Below, in pieces: positions 41,901 to 51,672 of a stretch of 64,000 nt of DNA (the first letter of the stretch is position 1; each line of letters begins with the position of its first letter). The stretch is from Asparagopsis taxiformis (taxonomy: Eukaryota > Rhodophyta > Florideophyceae > Bonnemaisoniales > Bonnemaisoniaceae). Location: contig JALQPE010000212.1 of assembly GCA_030407315.1 (NCBI GenBank), forward strand, positions 1-64,000. The letters are read 5' to 3'. Below the pieces are notes generated by a model. That model was not told the DNA's origin. It saw nothing but the letters and a program-made list of their open reading frames with translations, and made no database searches. Both the position numbers and the translations under genes were made by a program.

Positions 41901-42467
41901 AGGCGAATGGCCATCGACCAAGAACCAGAAAGTAATGAGGAGTTAGCAAGGAGGCTTGCAGAGTTACATTGGCAATTAATACAGAGGGGGAGCAAGGCAC
42001 GTACAGATGCAGCTAAGCAGTACAATAAGCTAGCAAATGCTGTGGAGTTTGAAAAGGGTGATCGTGTTATGGTGTATAATCCTCGCCACCACATGGAGAA
42101 AGGGAGAAAACTGCGTACACCATGGATGGGGCCGTATATAGTGCAGGAGGTGCTAACTAATGTTTCATATATTGTCAAGTCTGAAGTTGGACTGGATGTC
42201 GCTCGGGTGCATGTCAATAGACTTCAGAAGTATGATGAGGATATATGTGAGACTGGGGATCCTATCGATGGGGTCTTCCCAGACAGTCGAAGAATTATCA
42301 AAAGTATAATTGGGGAAAAGATCAGGGATGGCAAACGGTGGTTCAAGGTGAAACACACCTATGCAAATGGAGCAGAATGGGTCAGTGAGGCAGATCTACC
42401 TACGTTAATTGTTGCAGAGTATGACGCAATAGTCGCATCGAAGGCCATACGCTCTGTGGCAAAGTGA
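38943..42467 (+). CDS. Gypsy Pol (as -1 frameshift extension of Gag)
   Basis: The pol frame has no ATG near its start; it is entered by the frameshift at 38943. Positions below count from 39006. Protease VVDTGAFS is at about 44. RT has FMDD at about 374 (Tyr replaced by Phe). RNase H starts MTDASDYG (537). The integrase zinc region has HGARPNGH and CVNC (738-778), and the catalytic Asp/Asp/Glu are near 807 (AVDVLE), 867 (LLSDRG) and 903 (FIERFN). A C-terminal chromodomain-like segment is at about 1092-1132 (IIGEKIRDGKRWFKV, EWVSEADLP). Chromodomains in chromoviruses guide integration to heterochromatin. No stop or missing residue is seen. Confidence 0.9.
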   Translation: MEWERSTAKYAGLAPEVNIETLCHCQDTTINDFPEMIYDDTMEEMSDIVIEVRFDVNGTEVRKVAVVDTGAFSIWMDKTMFKSLNETLIEDGCAAFGADGKKLDIAGKGYIDFSIWGCKMSQEPIRVMRKLASGLLFGRRFWMRYMFKMDLETMKGCIMVGSTRYEGSLRRKYIEDEEIRAVIEDADVDAEIRGMDLTQFHSTTEMQERLRGVIWKHRMIFKEVGCIKGYKHEIKLVKGAEPVVVPIRRRSPAEQAVEEKMMDKLLQKGIVEHSESEWAANNVFVPKRDGSMRCTTDFRALNSRTVSDQYPMESVRETLDWLASKKVFTAFDLKDGYFQVQLDESSKPYTAVRTVKGLLQYTRLPQGLKNSPAVFQRLVNLVLGKYKGRSVWAFMDDGNIGTIDEESHLEELDEILTCMWNAGMRLKISKCRFGVQEVEVLGHRVTANGLKPSETHITAIRNLKEPQTLTELLRFLGLVNYFATFLPNFTNRAKPLYDVLKDSGCNRKKRWRNDSHNIIDWDKKWGDKQRNAWQDLKEGLCDPNELASPDCKKQKVVMTDASDYGIGGVLLQESNKDEWRPIAFTSRKLKGAEQRYTVTEKECLAVVHALKKWRHYLHGGMQFTVKSDHQALRWLMSLREPKGRLARWMIEVQDYDFVVEYAPGQSMAVADTLSRDSVTNTRCPRCNELIMMMTERERSLPTVEQIKEGQRTEFEDLERLITERSNYVLDEDGLLCLAEGSSMRIIVPKLLIPQVLDYAHGARPNGHQGVWKTMQWVEKRFWWKGWRNDVSERVRKCVNCSLHRLGKPGVQGNMKKWHPLRRFQVVAVDVLEVSTSNMRGTSKAVVMGDLFTRFVWATAVKDERAETISQVLLDEWILRFGPPEKLLSDRGKTFMSEMVQHLCTCVGAKKIFTSPYHPQTDGFIERFNRTLMKDIRAYVSVEENDWVQHLPMACFRYNTAVNSATGMTPYKAVFGVDAFDFDAEAGRRMAIDQEPESNEELARRLAELHWQLIQRGSKARTDAAKQYNKLANAVEFEKGDRVMVYNPRHHMEKGRKLRTPWMGPYIVQEVLTNVSYIVKSEVGLDVARVHVNRLQKYDEDICETGDPIDGVFPDSRRIIKSIIGEKIRDGKRWFKVKHTYANGAEWVSEADLPTLIVAEYDAIVASKAIRSVAK

Positions 42468-42488
42468 GGATAAGCGAGTGAGGCCGAG

Positions 42489-42820
42489 TGTTACGTGGGA
42501 GCAGAGAATGGTACCAAGCCAGGTAACCAAAAAGCCGACACTTAACATCAGTTGATAGTGTATTGCACCGCAGTGCAGCGTATTGCGTTGACATGCAATG
42601 CAGTGCCATCATGTGGAAATAATTTACAGAATGCAAAGGAGACAAACCAAAGATTTCAGGAGAGTATGGGAGAAAGTAATTATCAACACTGGAACCACTG
42701 ACAGTATAAATAGGTAGCAATGAAGAGTAGAAAGGGGAGATCAGGAATGGAGAACGGAGGAAGAGAGAGCAATGAAAGAATAAAGGAGAGGGAGTTTTAC
42801 TTTCATACCGGTATCTAACA
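42489..42820 (+). repeat. 3' LTR of the gypsy element
   Basis: I see no difference from the 5' LTR. Preceded by a purine-rich tract (GAGGATAAGCGAGTGAGG). Confidence 0.93.
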
Positions 42821-42824
42821 TGCA

Positions 42825-45800
42825 CATCATGGGACTCGCGAGTCACGAAAGATATTCCATAGGGTCATGTCGCGATTTGAGCAGCATCAGTATGAAAGGG
42901 AGATGAGATCAGTTTTTATGGAGATATTTCGCGAGGAATATTGCGTGACCTTGTGAGGGAAAGTGCGCCTAATTTTACTTGACGTCATCATGAGGAGGAA
43001 ATGTAGTGGGCACTGTCCAACGGAAAGGGTGCGGTAGATGGAATTGCTCGCATTGTACCATATTCTACCTTCTGTTGCAGCTGATATGCGTGGCTTACGT
43101 GTCCAACCGTGCAACGTGTTTTTTCACACGTGTTGTCAGCGATTAAGTTTTGCAAAGTAGAAATATGCTTCCAGTTCTTGGAAATATTTCAAACTTTAAG
43201 AGAAGGAATTTTCTTTCAAAATTATAAATATTTCCATCATGTTGACTATTAATTCGAAGAAAGTTGAAAGTCGTCGATTCCGAGTTATTGACCCCGTAAG
43301 CTATGGGCAAAGAATGGGTTGGTAGACGAGCGTTTTCCAACATTCTAAGTTGAGAAATACGCATTAGTAGTGGAAGGCTATGAAACAATGGGTCTCCAAT
43401 TCTATACCTTCAATGGCTCGTATGTACCCGACACCATCCAAAGTCCACCCATAAATGGCAAGGCCAACTGTGCAATTGCGACTAAATTTAGATCAAGTTG
43501 AATTCAAGCACGGCTGCACCACCAGCGCAGCAAGTACAATGGGTTGGTACCTATCGGGGCACTATTGTTTTATTCTGCCCGACATCGTATCAAGTGGCAT
43601 CATCAACCAATGGTCGATGAGCAAGAAAGACACGACGGAGTATGTTGAATCTACGCTGCGTGAAATTGATTCATGTTTCAAAATCGAGGTTCGTTTCGTA
43701 CAACTATCCCCTGTCATGCACACAAGGATCATTTACCCCACTGGCTGAACGAGCACGAATACGCAAATGCAACGCACGCGTCAGACGCGTATCAGAATGG
43801 CGCGAAGGGAACAAATATTCATCGATGGACGTTGGCAATTTTTTTGCGAATCAATCATGGTTGCGTATACAGCGGAAAGTTGTAGCAATATTGTTTTGCA
43901 ACACAGTGATTGGAATCTAGGGGAAGAAATGGTTGACGCAAGAATAAAAGGATTTTGAGCGGATGACGCAACAATTAAAAGAATAACGCTTGAAGGAGAT
44001 GGACGTTGTGTACCCTCAGGGTAGTTTGAAGAAATTGCATCAGAGCTGCGGCGGCGAGATTTTTACTGAGATATTTTATTGAATGGCTCATACCGCATTT
44101 ATAACCCGAACCGTTGGAATGTATGAATCACGGAATATGGACAGCGTGGCGCGTCAAGTTCATCAGCCGCACAAAGTGGTGGCGGTTTTCAATGTCTATC
44201 ATCACAGCCCGCCACTCACAATTCATGTGTAGCACCGGGATGAAAGATGGAAGTTTATGGCGTTGCGCCAAAGTCCGACGACCATGTCGGGCGACTACAG
44301 CGATCGAGATGTATTCATTAGACGCACGCTATTGGTGCAAACAAGAGGGTTTTGTCAATATCAGCAATTTATGATTCAAAAAATCACCCAGACACCAGCA
44401 CCAGCCGTCTGATGCAAGTCGCAGACTCCACGCACTTTTCATTCCGGCGGCGGTTCGGAAAAGTGCTTCCATCCTTCATTGGCTACCGCTTTGCATTGTT
44501 GCCCATATCCTGCAATGTCATTGGTGCCTATCATCTCCTCAGCTGCAGCTCAATTGTACGCTCATCTTGTGAGTAGCGCACCTGATGATCATCATAACCT
44601 GGTATTTCTGTGACATTTGTACGTTACAACCGTTCTTCCTCCCTGTTGGTTGTTGTGTCCGGCCTCTTTCTTCTAAACCACATCGTCGAGTCGATCACTC
44701 GTCCATATCTTCCACTCGAATTTCAATCCGCGTACAGTTCTACAACATCGCCACTGAAAGTTATGTTTCGGTCACTCTAAATGCTCTGCCACTGCACCAT
44801 CACCCTCTTCGAAACAGCTACAGAACCATCCACACTTCCACGTTTCCGCTCTCACCGTTATTTTGTGGGGGAGAACTCTGTTACATGACGGGCTACACTC
44901 TACACGTTAGCTGATTGGATCATACTCCAGTCATGCGCGTACGTTCAATTTGCTCCTGCAAAAGGAGTAATCTATTATAAATGCCCAACTCTCCGCTTTG
45001 CCAAATCTATTCCGAGCACTCCCCCTCCAGATCTCTTCACAGTGCACATATGTTCACAAGCTTTTACTGTCTCTTCCCATTCGTCTCAACTCGTTGCGGG
45101 ACTGCGCCCTAAGATCTCCGAAACATGTATTCTCAACGATGAATACTGGTGCGAAGCCGCTCGTACCTGAAAAACCGCCATCGTATACCTGTGAAACATT
45201 CAACAGAACCTAATTTATGGAATGAAAAGGCCTGTGGGTCTCATACGACTGTGTATCAAGCTCGATGACGTCTTCATCACAGAGGACGCCTTCATCATAC
45301 CTGCAGATGGTGTCATCCTCTCTGGTGACGGCGTCATCATTCTTGATATGTCGTAGATGCAAATCGACTATGGTAACGTGGTTTTCTATCGGCGAATTGT
45401 GTGGCCAGACATTGCCAACTTCGTGACACGGCAAACTAGTAGGTGATCTGCGGCATTTTTTTGTTCTGGAAGCTGGCTGTAATGTTACTCCCATCAAGTG
45501 CGTTTAGTGGTGGAACAGATTCATGTATTTGCGGTTGTAAACTTGTTTCAGGCGCGTTTTGCGAGATTAGAGAGCGGGGCATTTCTTGTAGTCACCATCG
45601 TGGTACCTCGGTGTTATTGGTTTCAGCGACTCAAACCTGAACGGAGACGTGTTGACCTGTCTTCACACGTGTCCACAAGAAGAGGTGACCGGATCGGAGT
45701 GTGTTGGTGGAGAACATATTCCACCCGTCCTTTTACCATGTTGCCCTACGTTTGGCGCTGGCTGAAATACATCTGTAAATGCTACTGTAATGTCGTTAGA

Positions 45801-45825
45801 ATGACATGATCATTCAACCACGTAG
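42825..45825. other. Intergenic; weak ORFs only
   Basis: A plus-strand frame at 43455-43748 (97 codons, starts MARPTVQLRLNLDQVEF) overlaps another frame at 43642-43958. Together they could be a frameshifted relic, but I recognise no family. A TATA-like CTATTATAAAT at about 44965 precedes only short frames (44998-45213). Nothing else is supported. Confidence 0.35.
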
Positions 45826-46322
45826 TGTCGGCTCTCAGGAAATCATAACACTTGCTTGAAGACAAAATTATCACAACGGATATCTACAAGCTATCTAATA
45901 ATTAGAGACATCCTCGGTCGATACCGATCAGGACAGTATTTATATCGTAGAATAGAATAGACAACTAGAGAGACATCGATAAAATCAACAAGAAGAACAA
46001 CAATCCGACTATCCGTCAAACAACCGCAACCCCGTTGCAACCGCACGATTATCAATAGCCCAGGGTACCGTAACCCCGGCTACTGATTTGAACCGCGTTG
46101 GGCTATTTCGCTGATTACTCCGGGAAGACAGAATCCCTGAAATAACTGGATCTAGTATCGCCGAGACTTGTCGATTACCCCGAGTGCCCATACTCTGAAA
46201 TAACGAAGGCCACGGAACAGAGCAAGGTGGTGAATACTCCGGGTGCTCGTACCCTGAATTAACACGCTCTGCTTTATCTGTCTCAACTGTCTATTAACAC
46301 GCTGTCTACCAGGCCAGCGACA
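45826..46322 (+). repeat. 5' LTR of copia 2
   Basis: 497 bases. It contains three imperfect copies of a TACTCCGGG...CCTGAAATAAC motif at 46116, 46176 and 46235, about 60 bases apart, in the downstream half. Confidence 0.92.
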
Positions 46323-46392
46323 GTTATATAACTCGTCTAACCTGGGTTTTTTCAACCTACAAATTGACTAATGAGAACTGTAGCTGAAAACA

Positions 46393-47025
46393 ATGGAGAA
46401 CGAAAACGATCTTGATATTGAAATCACTGGGATAGCTGGAACAGCCGCCTCAGCGAGTGACAAAGCCGATACAGTGAACGATGACGTTCCTGGAACTGGA
46501 AATTATGAGCACACCACCTTGGACCCTCATCCTCCTGCTGATCACGCCAACAGAAACACTCGGATTGAGTACCTGGAAAAGCTTGACAATTACGTGAAGG
46601 AATGGTGTGAACTTTACTTTGGAATCGCCCAACTTACCCCACACACCATCTGGTGTGACTTCACGGGGGATTTTTCCCGGAAAGGTCTCGAAAATCTATC
46701 TGGAACCCAGATAACAAAAATCAGACACGTTCTGCTTAAACACGGTATTTACGTGTACCAAAAGCGGGGCTACTCCAAGTTAAAGGCATTGATAGAATGC
46801 TGGGAAATGGGAGAATGTCCATTAATCAAACAAAACACCCAAAAGAACGCGAAAGAGGAAGAAAATGGCGATGAGGTTGTCATAAATGCAGCAGAAGTTG
46901 CGACAGAGGCCGCTGAAAGAGCCAAATCTATCTCCAACGCTATGGAAGAAAATTTAAACAAAACCACCAACAAGGGTGAACCCGAAATCCTAGAGAAGGA
47001 GATTTCAATACAGGAGACTCTGTAA
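46393..47025 (+). CDS. Copia 2 ORF1 (N-terminal Gag-like), 210 aa
   Basis: Acidic N-terminus (MENENDLDIEITGIAGTAAS), a central helical region and an Ala/Glu-rich coiled-coil-like tail. It ends at 47025. The gag-pol frame that follows is shifted by -1 and is open back to 46980, so the two overlap. Probably the N-terminal part of Gag; whether it was once continuous with the next frame is unclear. Confidence 0.6.
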   Translation: MENENDLDIEITGIAGTAASASDKADTVNDDVPGTGNYEHTTLDPHPPADHANRNTRIEYLEKLDNYVKEWCELYFGIAQLTPHTIWCDFTGDFSRKGLENLSGTQITKIRHVLLKHGIYVYQKRGYSKLKALIECWEMGECPLIKQNTQKNAKEEENGDEVVINAAEVATEAAERAKSISNAMEENLNKTTNKGEPEILEKEISIQETL

Positions 47026-47066
47026 TAGGAAGTTCTCAGCGAGGTTCTTCAAGTCTAAATGCGTTA

Positions 47067-50000
47067 ATGAAAGCATTCGGAAATCGTCCAAAATACAATG
47101 GCTCATGGGACGAAGATCTGATCGGAACTATCGAGGTATACGAACTCGCAGCCGAGATGTGTACAGTTTCAGACCACGAAATGCTCAAAGGAATTCCGAT
47201 AATGCTTGACGGTGCCGCGCTTTCCTACTATGGTTCACATGTGAAAGGGAAAGTGAGCGACTATAAGAGTGCATTAGGACTTTTACTCTCCTGGTTCACT
47301 TCAGACGAGCAAAGATCAAGGCTACTTAACGAGTGGCATGAAATCAGGCTGCGCACGTTGTTTAAAAGACATCCGGATAAATCACAACTCTCGGTGTTCC
47401 GGGATATGTCTGCTAGGCTAAGCACAATCCAGCGCCAGCTCGATGTCAAGTATCGAGATGATATTTTCCTACGCGACCAACTGATTACGGCTACAAACAT
47501 TGAGCACGTACGCCAAGCACTGAAAATCAACACTCCTTTGACAGCACACGAGGCAAATCAAAGGATTGCTTCCTTCCTATCCAGTGAACCTCGATCCGCC
47601 GGAAACTATTGCAGCGAAAGAGACGATGGCGATGTATTCTTTGGTATTGGGCAAAGATACAAAGGAAATGCGGAAAGAAGGGTTAGTTCATCCAGACGTT
47701 TCGAGAAAAAGTCAGGAACATCAAGACGTACCTTTTCTAAAGTTAAAGGTTGCTGGGTGTGTGGTGCAAATCACTTAGCTAATCGATTCCACCCCAAGCA
47801 CGAAGTGGATAACGCGCTCAAGAAATTACGAACGCAAAACGCATACCTCTCCGTAGATGACATCTGCGATGTACTATTTGCGGACGATCACCTTGACTCG
47901 AGCGATCTCGATGAAAAAGACGCCAGCGCGAGTGAGAAGGAGGAGAATTCGGGACTGATTGCAACTGAGGTGAGAGATATCAACCGCGATTTGGAGACTA
48001 AGCTCTCAAATAATATCTTCCTCCACAGCTGCGGATTTCTCGTTGATCAACGAAGTAATATGGACAAGATGAAGAGAGCACTAGCGGATAAGAAACGAAC
48101 ATCAGAATTCAACGGAATGATTATTGATACTGGCGCAAATAGATTGAGTCTGATGAGTATCAATCAATATCGGGCCTATTGCGCAGAATTTGGCATTGTT
48201 GCGAATATCAAGAAGGAATCACGAAAAATCTATGGCCTAGGAAGCAAACACAGCTCCATAGGAACTGCACTGATATCCATCCCATTCCCAAACTTTGGAA
48301 TGATTTGTGATATCACCTTCCACATCATGCGTGAGAATTGCAAAACATTGCTGAGTCGAAAAGACCTGAAGAATACAGGTATTGATCTAAGCATCCAGCG
48401 AGACTGCCTTGTTTTCAATGGTATTGAGTTACCACTGCTCGTTGAAAACGATCTTCTTGTCTACAACTGGTCCCCTAATGTGGCGATGTTAACGTATGAC
48501 GAACTTCGAAAACTTCACAGATCATTTGGCCACCCATCTGTTTCTACCCTCTACAATGTATTGCGGAAAGCGCGTAAGGATGATTGCTCTAATGACGTCC
48601 GAGATGCTATTAAGAAACTTACAGAAAGGTGCAAGATCTGTTCTGAACATGCATCCAAACCGAAACGGTTTAAACTTACAATTGGGACAGAAGACGGACA
48701 GTTCAATAGTATCGTCTCTATTGACATAATGTATCTTGGTAACAAACCTGTCCTCCATGCAGTTGACGAATCTACGCATTTTGCTGCCGCTTCTTTTCTG
48801 AAGAATATTTCTTCCAATGAAGTATGGAAGACGTTCATGCGCATGTGGTCAAACGTGTATATGGGACCACCAGACATCCTCCGTATGGATCAAGGCTCTC
48901 AATTCACATCGAGAGAATTTGCGAGTTGTGCCGAGACTTCAGGGATCGAACTTATATACAGTCCGGTCGAAAATCCTGGTTCGATGTCACACGTCGAACG
49001 TTATCATGCCCCCTGCGGAAAGCATTTCAGAAACTGAGTGCTGAGCTACCAAAGGAAAATGCCATGGACTTGCTACAGATGGCTGTACACTGTGTAAACA
49101 GCACGATAGGACCTGAGGGATTATGCCCCACTCTCTGCGTGTTTGGTGCTATGCCCAAACCAGCACGAAAATGTGCTGCTCCTAAACAAATTGAAAGAGC
49201 TCAAGCAATTGATGAAGCTATGAAGGAGGTCGATCAAGAACACGCTCAGCGCAAGGTGACGTTTGGATTACGTTACCGCGGACCGTATGGTAAGGAGCGG
49301 AGTGATCTCGACAAACTCCATTTCGGAGCACCGGTAAGAGTATACCGACCGAAATCAGACACCTGGGAAGGTCCTTTTAAATTCGTATGGAAGGATAATG
49401 AAACTATATGCGTACAACTCCCAAGCGGACGGAAACTATTTCGATCTCATGTCGTTAAAGGCGACAATTCTTTCAATGAATCAGATGAAGCGACCAAAAC
49501 TAATGATGACCTTTGCAATGACCTGGAAAATGTATCACACAATACTGATTGTGATGACACCGAATTTTCATCCGAAGTGTTGCATTCAATGTTTTGTGAA
49601 CCGCCATCATCCAACTGTATAAACATTGCACGCGGATCTAGCTCAAGATTTAAGGAGTCAAGACAACGTGAGCTTTCTGGATTACGTGCGGCTGAAGTCT
49701 TCAAAATTGTATCTATATCTGAAGTACCAGAAAATTTGCGAATCTATGGGACGCGATGGGTCGATACAATTAAGACAAACGACGATGGTTCGACAAAAGA
49801 AAAATCACGACTAGTAGCACAAAACTATCAAGACACATTCAGTCGTGGAATACCAACAAAATCTCCAACTATATCCCGATTTGGACAACGAATGGCACTT
49901 TGTATCGCGGCAATGTATCCAACTCACGTACCGTACGTACGCGATATCACACAAGCATACATTCAAAGCAAGTACAACCTCTTGAGACAAGTTTATCTAC

Positions 50001-51175
50001 GCCCTCCTGCAGAAATGAATCTACCAAAAGACGCCATACTCCTTGCAGTTAAACCATTATACGGCATACCCGAATCTGGTCTGTACTGGTTCATAACCTA
50101 CCGAGACCATCACGTCACGAAACTAAATGACACCATGTAAGGCAGATAACTGTCTACTATACAGCCACGAGAAGGAATCTTCGAATGCAATTTTTCCAAA
50201 TATCACGATATTACAAGTGGATGACTCTTTTGGCTGTGGAAGCCAGAAATTTCTTCAAGACGAAGAACGTCACTCAATAGACTTCAAGACCAAACCACGG
50301 AAGTGTTTGAAACTGGGAGATAGTTGCATCTTCAACGGATCCACAATAACGAGAGAACTATCGGGAACCTATAGTCTGACACAATCTGAAAAACTCTCTA
50401 CACTTCAAATCCCAAAGTCTACTGATGAAGCGATCAGTACCAGGGCGAAAATACAATACGTTTCGAATACTTCTCGACCTGACTTGTGCAGCCTGCACAA
50501 TTGATAACAACTGGAATTAACAATGGAAACCAATCATCAAAGAAAAGGCTCAAGGATATTGTGAAGCGATGTGTTGAAAGCAGCGCAATTGGTTTGAAAT
50601 ATGTTCAATTGGATAAGGATACCATCCATTTGATACTCTTCACTGATTCTTCTTTCGGAAACAGCGAGGGATTATCATCCCAAGCTGGTTTTATAATAAT
50701 TCTGGCTGACAAGACTGGAAAGGCAAATATCATCCACTACGGAAGCAAGAAATGTAGACGAATCACACGTTCAGTGATGGCTGCAGAAATACTATCACTG
50801 GTGAATGGATATGATGAGGCTTTTATGGTGAAGAACACATTGGAAGCTATCTTTAACAAAGATATTCATCTGGATATCTATATTGACTCGCGAACAACTT
50901 TTAACTGCGTCGCAAAGCACGCAACTACACTAGAAAAGAGATTACAAATTGATGTATCTGCTCTGCGAGAATCTCATATGAGAGGAGAGATCAGAACAAT
51001 AGGTTGGATACCTGGATCTAAGAATCCCGCTGATGGACTTACTCGAGAAAAAATACTAACTGAAGACCATCCTCTCACTAACTTAATGAAAACAAACTAT
51101 ATCAAGATTGAAGCCACCGGATGGGCTGAAATCAATTCATTCGGAAACAATTCTTCCGAAAAGAAAAAGCTCTAG
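47067..51175 (+). pseudogene. Copia 2 gag-pol, broken by frameshifts
   Basis: First piece 47067-49037: gag, zinc-knuckle-like CWVCGANHLANRFH, protease IIDTGAN and most of the integrase (SIDIMY, LRMDQGS, SHVERYHAP). The frame breaks at a C5 run near 49012, where one C seems lost. It resumes as LRKAFQKLSAELP, passes through the integrase C-terminus into RT (VAQNYQDTFSRGIPTKSP, PLYGIPESGLYWF), and breaks near 50125. The third piece has LQVDDSF, and a break near 50497 again looks like one lost C. The last piece is RNase H (LFTDSSFGNSEG, YIDSRTTF, IGWIPGSKNPADGLTR). The final stop TAG (51173-51175) abuts the 3' LTR, so the polypurine tract AAAAGAAAAAG is inside the coding end. Confidence 0.9.
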
Positions 51176-51672
51176 TGTCGGCTCTCAGGAAATCATAACA
51201 CTTGCTTGAAGACAAAATTATCACAACGGATATCTACAAGCTATCTAATAATTAGAGACATCCTCGGTCGATACCGATCAGGACAGTATTTATATCGTAG
51301 AATAGAATAGACAACTAGAGAGATATCGATAAAATCAACAAGAAGAACAACAATCCGACTATCCGTCAAACAACCGCAACCCCGTTGCAACCGCACGATT
51401 ATCAATAGCCCAGGGTACCGTAACCCCGGCTACTGATTTGAACCGCGTTGGGCTATTTCGCTGATTACTCCGGGAAGACAGAATCCCTGAAATAACTGGA
51501 TCTAGTATCGCCGAGACTTGTCGATTACCCCGAGTGCCCATACTCTGAAATAACGAAGGCCACGGAACAGAGCAAGGTGGTGAATACTCCGGGTGCTCGT
51601 ACCCTGAATTAACACGCTCTGCTTTATCTGTCTCAACTGTCTATTAACACGCTGTCTACCAGGCCAGCGACA
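51176..51672 (+). repeat. 3' LTR of copia 2
   Basis: 497 bases, one base different from the 5' LTR. Confidence 0.92.

Larger units (their letters stand above)
37383..42820 (+). mobile_element. Intact Ty3/gypsy retrotransposon (chromovirus type)
   Basis: Two 332-base LTRs (37383-37714, 42489-42820) appear identical and begin TGTTA and end TAACA. The flanks carry a 4-base duplication TGCA (37379-37382, 42821-42824). Gag and pol are both open, and pol order PR-RT-RNase H-integrase-chromodomain marks it as a chromovirus. It is recent and probably competent to move. Confidence 0.95.
45826..51672 (+). mobile_element. Defective Ty1/copia retrotransposon (copia 2)
   Basis: Two 497-base LTRs (45826-46322, 51176-51672), TGTCG...CGACA, differ at one base (C at 45974, T at 51324). 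The pol frame is broken by at least three single-base shifts. The flanking five bases (CGTAG left, GGTAA right) do not form a clean duplication. Copia order integrase-RT-RNase H. The right flank enters a Sel1-repeat gene in frame; the left flank shows no trace of that gene. Confidence 0.92.

Noticed and set aside
44998..45213. Short gene behind the TATA-like box near 44965
   Set aside because: Only short frames without family signature; the resemblance of a 24-codon frame (MNTGAKPLVPEKPPS) to the start of the broken gene at 58279 is too weak.
46953..46959. UUUAAAC slippery heptamer in the frame of copia 2 ORF1
   Set aside because: The phase is right for a -1 slip, but the -1 frame meets TGA at 46977-46979, before it becomes open towards gag-pol, so it cannot work as it stands.
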